A stretch of 64,000 bases of DNA, from NCBI GenBank assembly GCA_964439815.1, contig CAYTPO010000142.1, positions 1 through 64,000 of the forward strand, given 5' to 3'. Under the pieces are notes generated by a model. The model saw only the letters and a list, made by a program, of their open reading frames with translations. It was not told the origin of the DNA and did not search any database. The DNA is from JALSHZ01 sp964439815 (GTDB lineage Bacteria; Pseudomonadota; Gammaproteobacteria; UWMA-0217). This document shows positions 63,710 through 64,000 of this stretch, piece after piece (the first letter of the stretch is position 1; every line of letters begins with the position of its first letter). The position numbers and the translations under genes are program-made.

Positions 63710-64000
63710 GCAGTACCTCCTGCCCGACGCGTTCTCACTGCATCTGCCAGCGTTTCCAGCACAGGAACGGTGTCATCCCAGCCAATACAGGCGTCGGTGA
63801 TGCTCTTGCCGTATTCCAGCGGCTCACCGGGTTTGGCATTCTGCCGGCCGGGCAGCAGATGACTTTCGATCATGACACCAATAATCCGCGTTTCTCCCGC
63901 GGCGATCTGCGCTGCCACATCACCGGCCACTTCGATCTGCCGCTCGTGTTGCTTGCGACTGTTGGCATGACTGCAATCCACCATCAGACGCGGCGCATGG
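63706..64000 (-). CDS. 3-deoxy-7-phosphoheptulonate synthase (class I AroG/F/H type), C-terminal part
   Basis: The last 97 or so codons of a gene entering from the right edge. VDCSHANSRKQHERQ, IGVMIESHL and LEYGKSITDACIGWDDT are specific for class I DAHP synthases, the entry enzyme of aromatic amino acid synthesis. The allosteric N-terminus is outside the window, so the isozyme cannot be named. It overlaps hisD by 4 bp. Confidence 0.93.
   Translation of the reverse strand, partial: HAPRLMVDCSHANSRKQHERQIEVAGDVAAQIAAGETRIIGVMIESHLLPGRQNAKPGEPLEYGKSITDACIGWDDTVPVLETLADAVRTRRAGGTA

Overview
The window is a gene-dense (about 55% GC by eye) stretch of a gammaproteobacterial chromosome. The markers are the classical orders rpsB-tsf-pyrH-frr-uppS-cdsA-dxr-rseP-bamA-skp-lpxD-fabZ-lpxA, petABC-sspAB, nrdR-ribD-ribE-ribBA, xseA/guaB-guaA and hisD-hisC-degS. 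Dissimilatory adenylylsulfate reductase genes (aprBA), a SoxXA-binding-like lipoprotein and a secreted Gly/Tyr-rich protein that could be a sulfur-globule-type protein point to a sulfur-oxidising chemolithotroph. I cannot name the genus from sequence alone. No phage, transposase, CRISPR array, rRNA or tRNA gene was seen.

Layout. 1-8.1 kb: guaA (partial) and guaB, the SoxXA-binding-like lipoprotein, xseA, a WecA-type sugar-phosphate transferase, tilS, accA. 8.1-8.4 kb: a repeat-rich junction. 8.4-13.7 kb: glyA-nrdR-ribD-[proteasome homolog]-ribE-ribBA, read leftward and tightly packed. 14-21 kb: a rightward block of poorly described genes (BON-OmpA protein, DUF4332-like coiled coil, EttA, DUF3754 protein, HerA-like ATPase, PPK2). 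21-34 kb: the leftward envelope and translation cluster from lpxA back to rpsB, with two copies of a 160-bp repeat bracketing tsf. 34-38.6 kb: the Gly/Tyr-rich secreted protein, then pqiA-pqiA-pqiB-pqiC for lipid transport. 38.6-48.4 kb: a metzincin-like protease, arginyltransferase, a modular wall protein, ampD, rep, a small membrane protein, a nucleotidase, a phosphoesterase and a Cys-cluster protein. 48.7-51.2 kb: aprBA. 51.6-64 kb: a GlyGly-CTERM protein, pyrD, sspAB, petABC, an aspartic protease, a Nif3-like protein, degS, hisC, hisD and the end of a DAHP synthase gene.

How it fits together. AprBA would oxidise sulfite plus AMP to APS and pass electrons to the quinone pool, and the cytochrome bc1 complex (petABC) would carry quinol electrons onward. 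The leftward 21-34 kb operon makes isoprenoid carrier lipid, CDP-diacylglycerol, lipid A and the outer-membrane assembly machine. The most unusual items are a proteasome-fold Ntn hydrolase with Ser in place of Thr as its predicted nucleophile, translationally coupled inside the riboflavin operon; a wall protein of four 72-residue Cys-to-Trp modules; and two dispersed intergenic repeat families. One of these (about 160 bp with terminal inverted repeats) occurs three times and flanks tsf and the aprBA upstream region. Several expected neighbours (ribH-nusB, lpxB-rnhB-dnaE, hisG) are missing where gammaproteobacteria usually keep them, which suggests local rearrangement.
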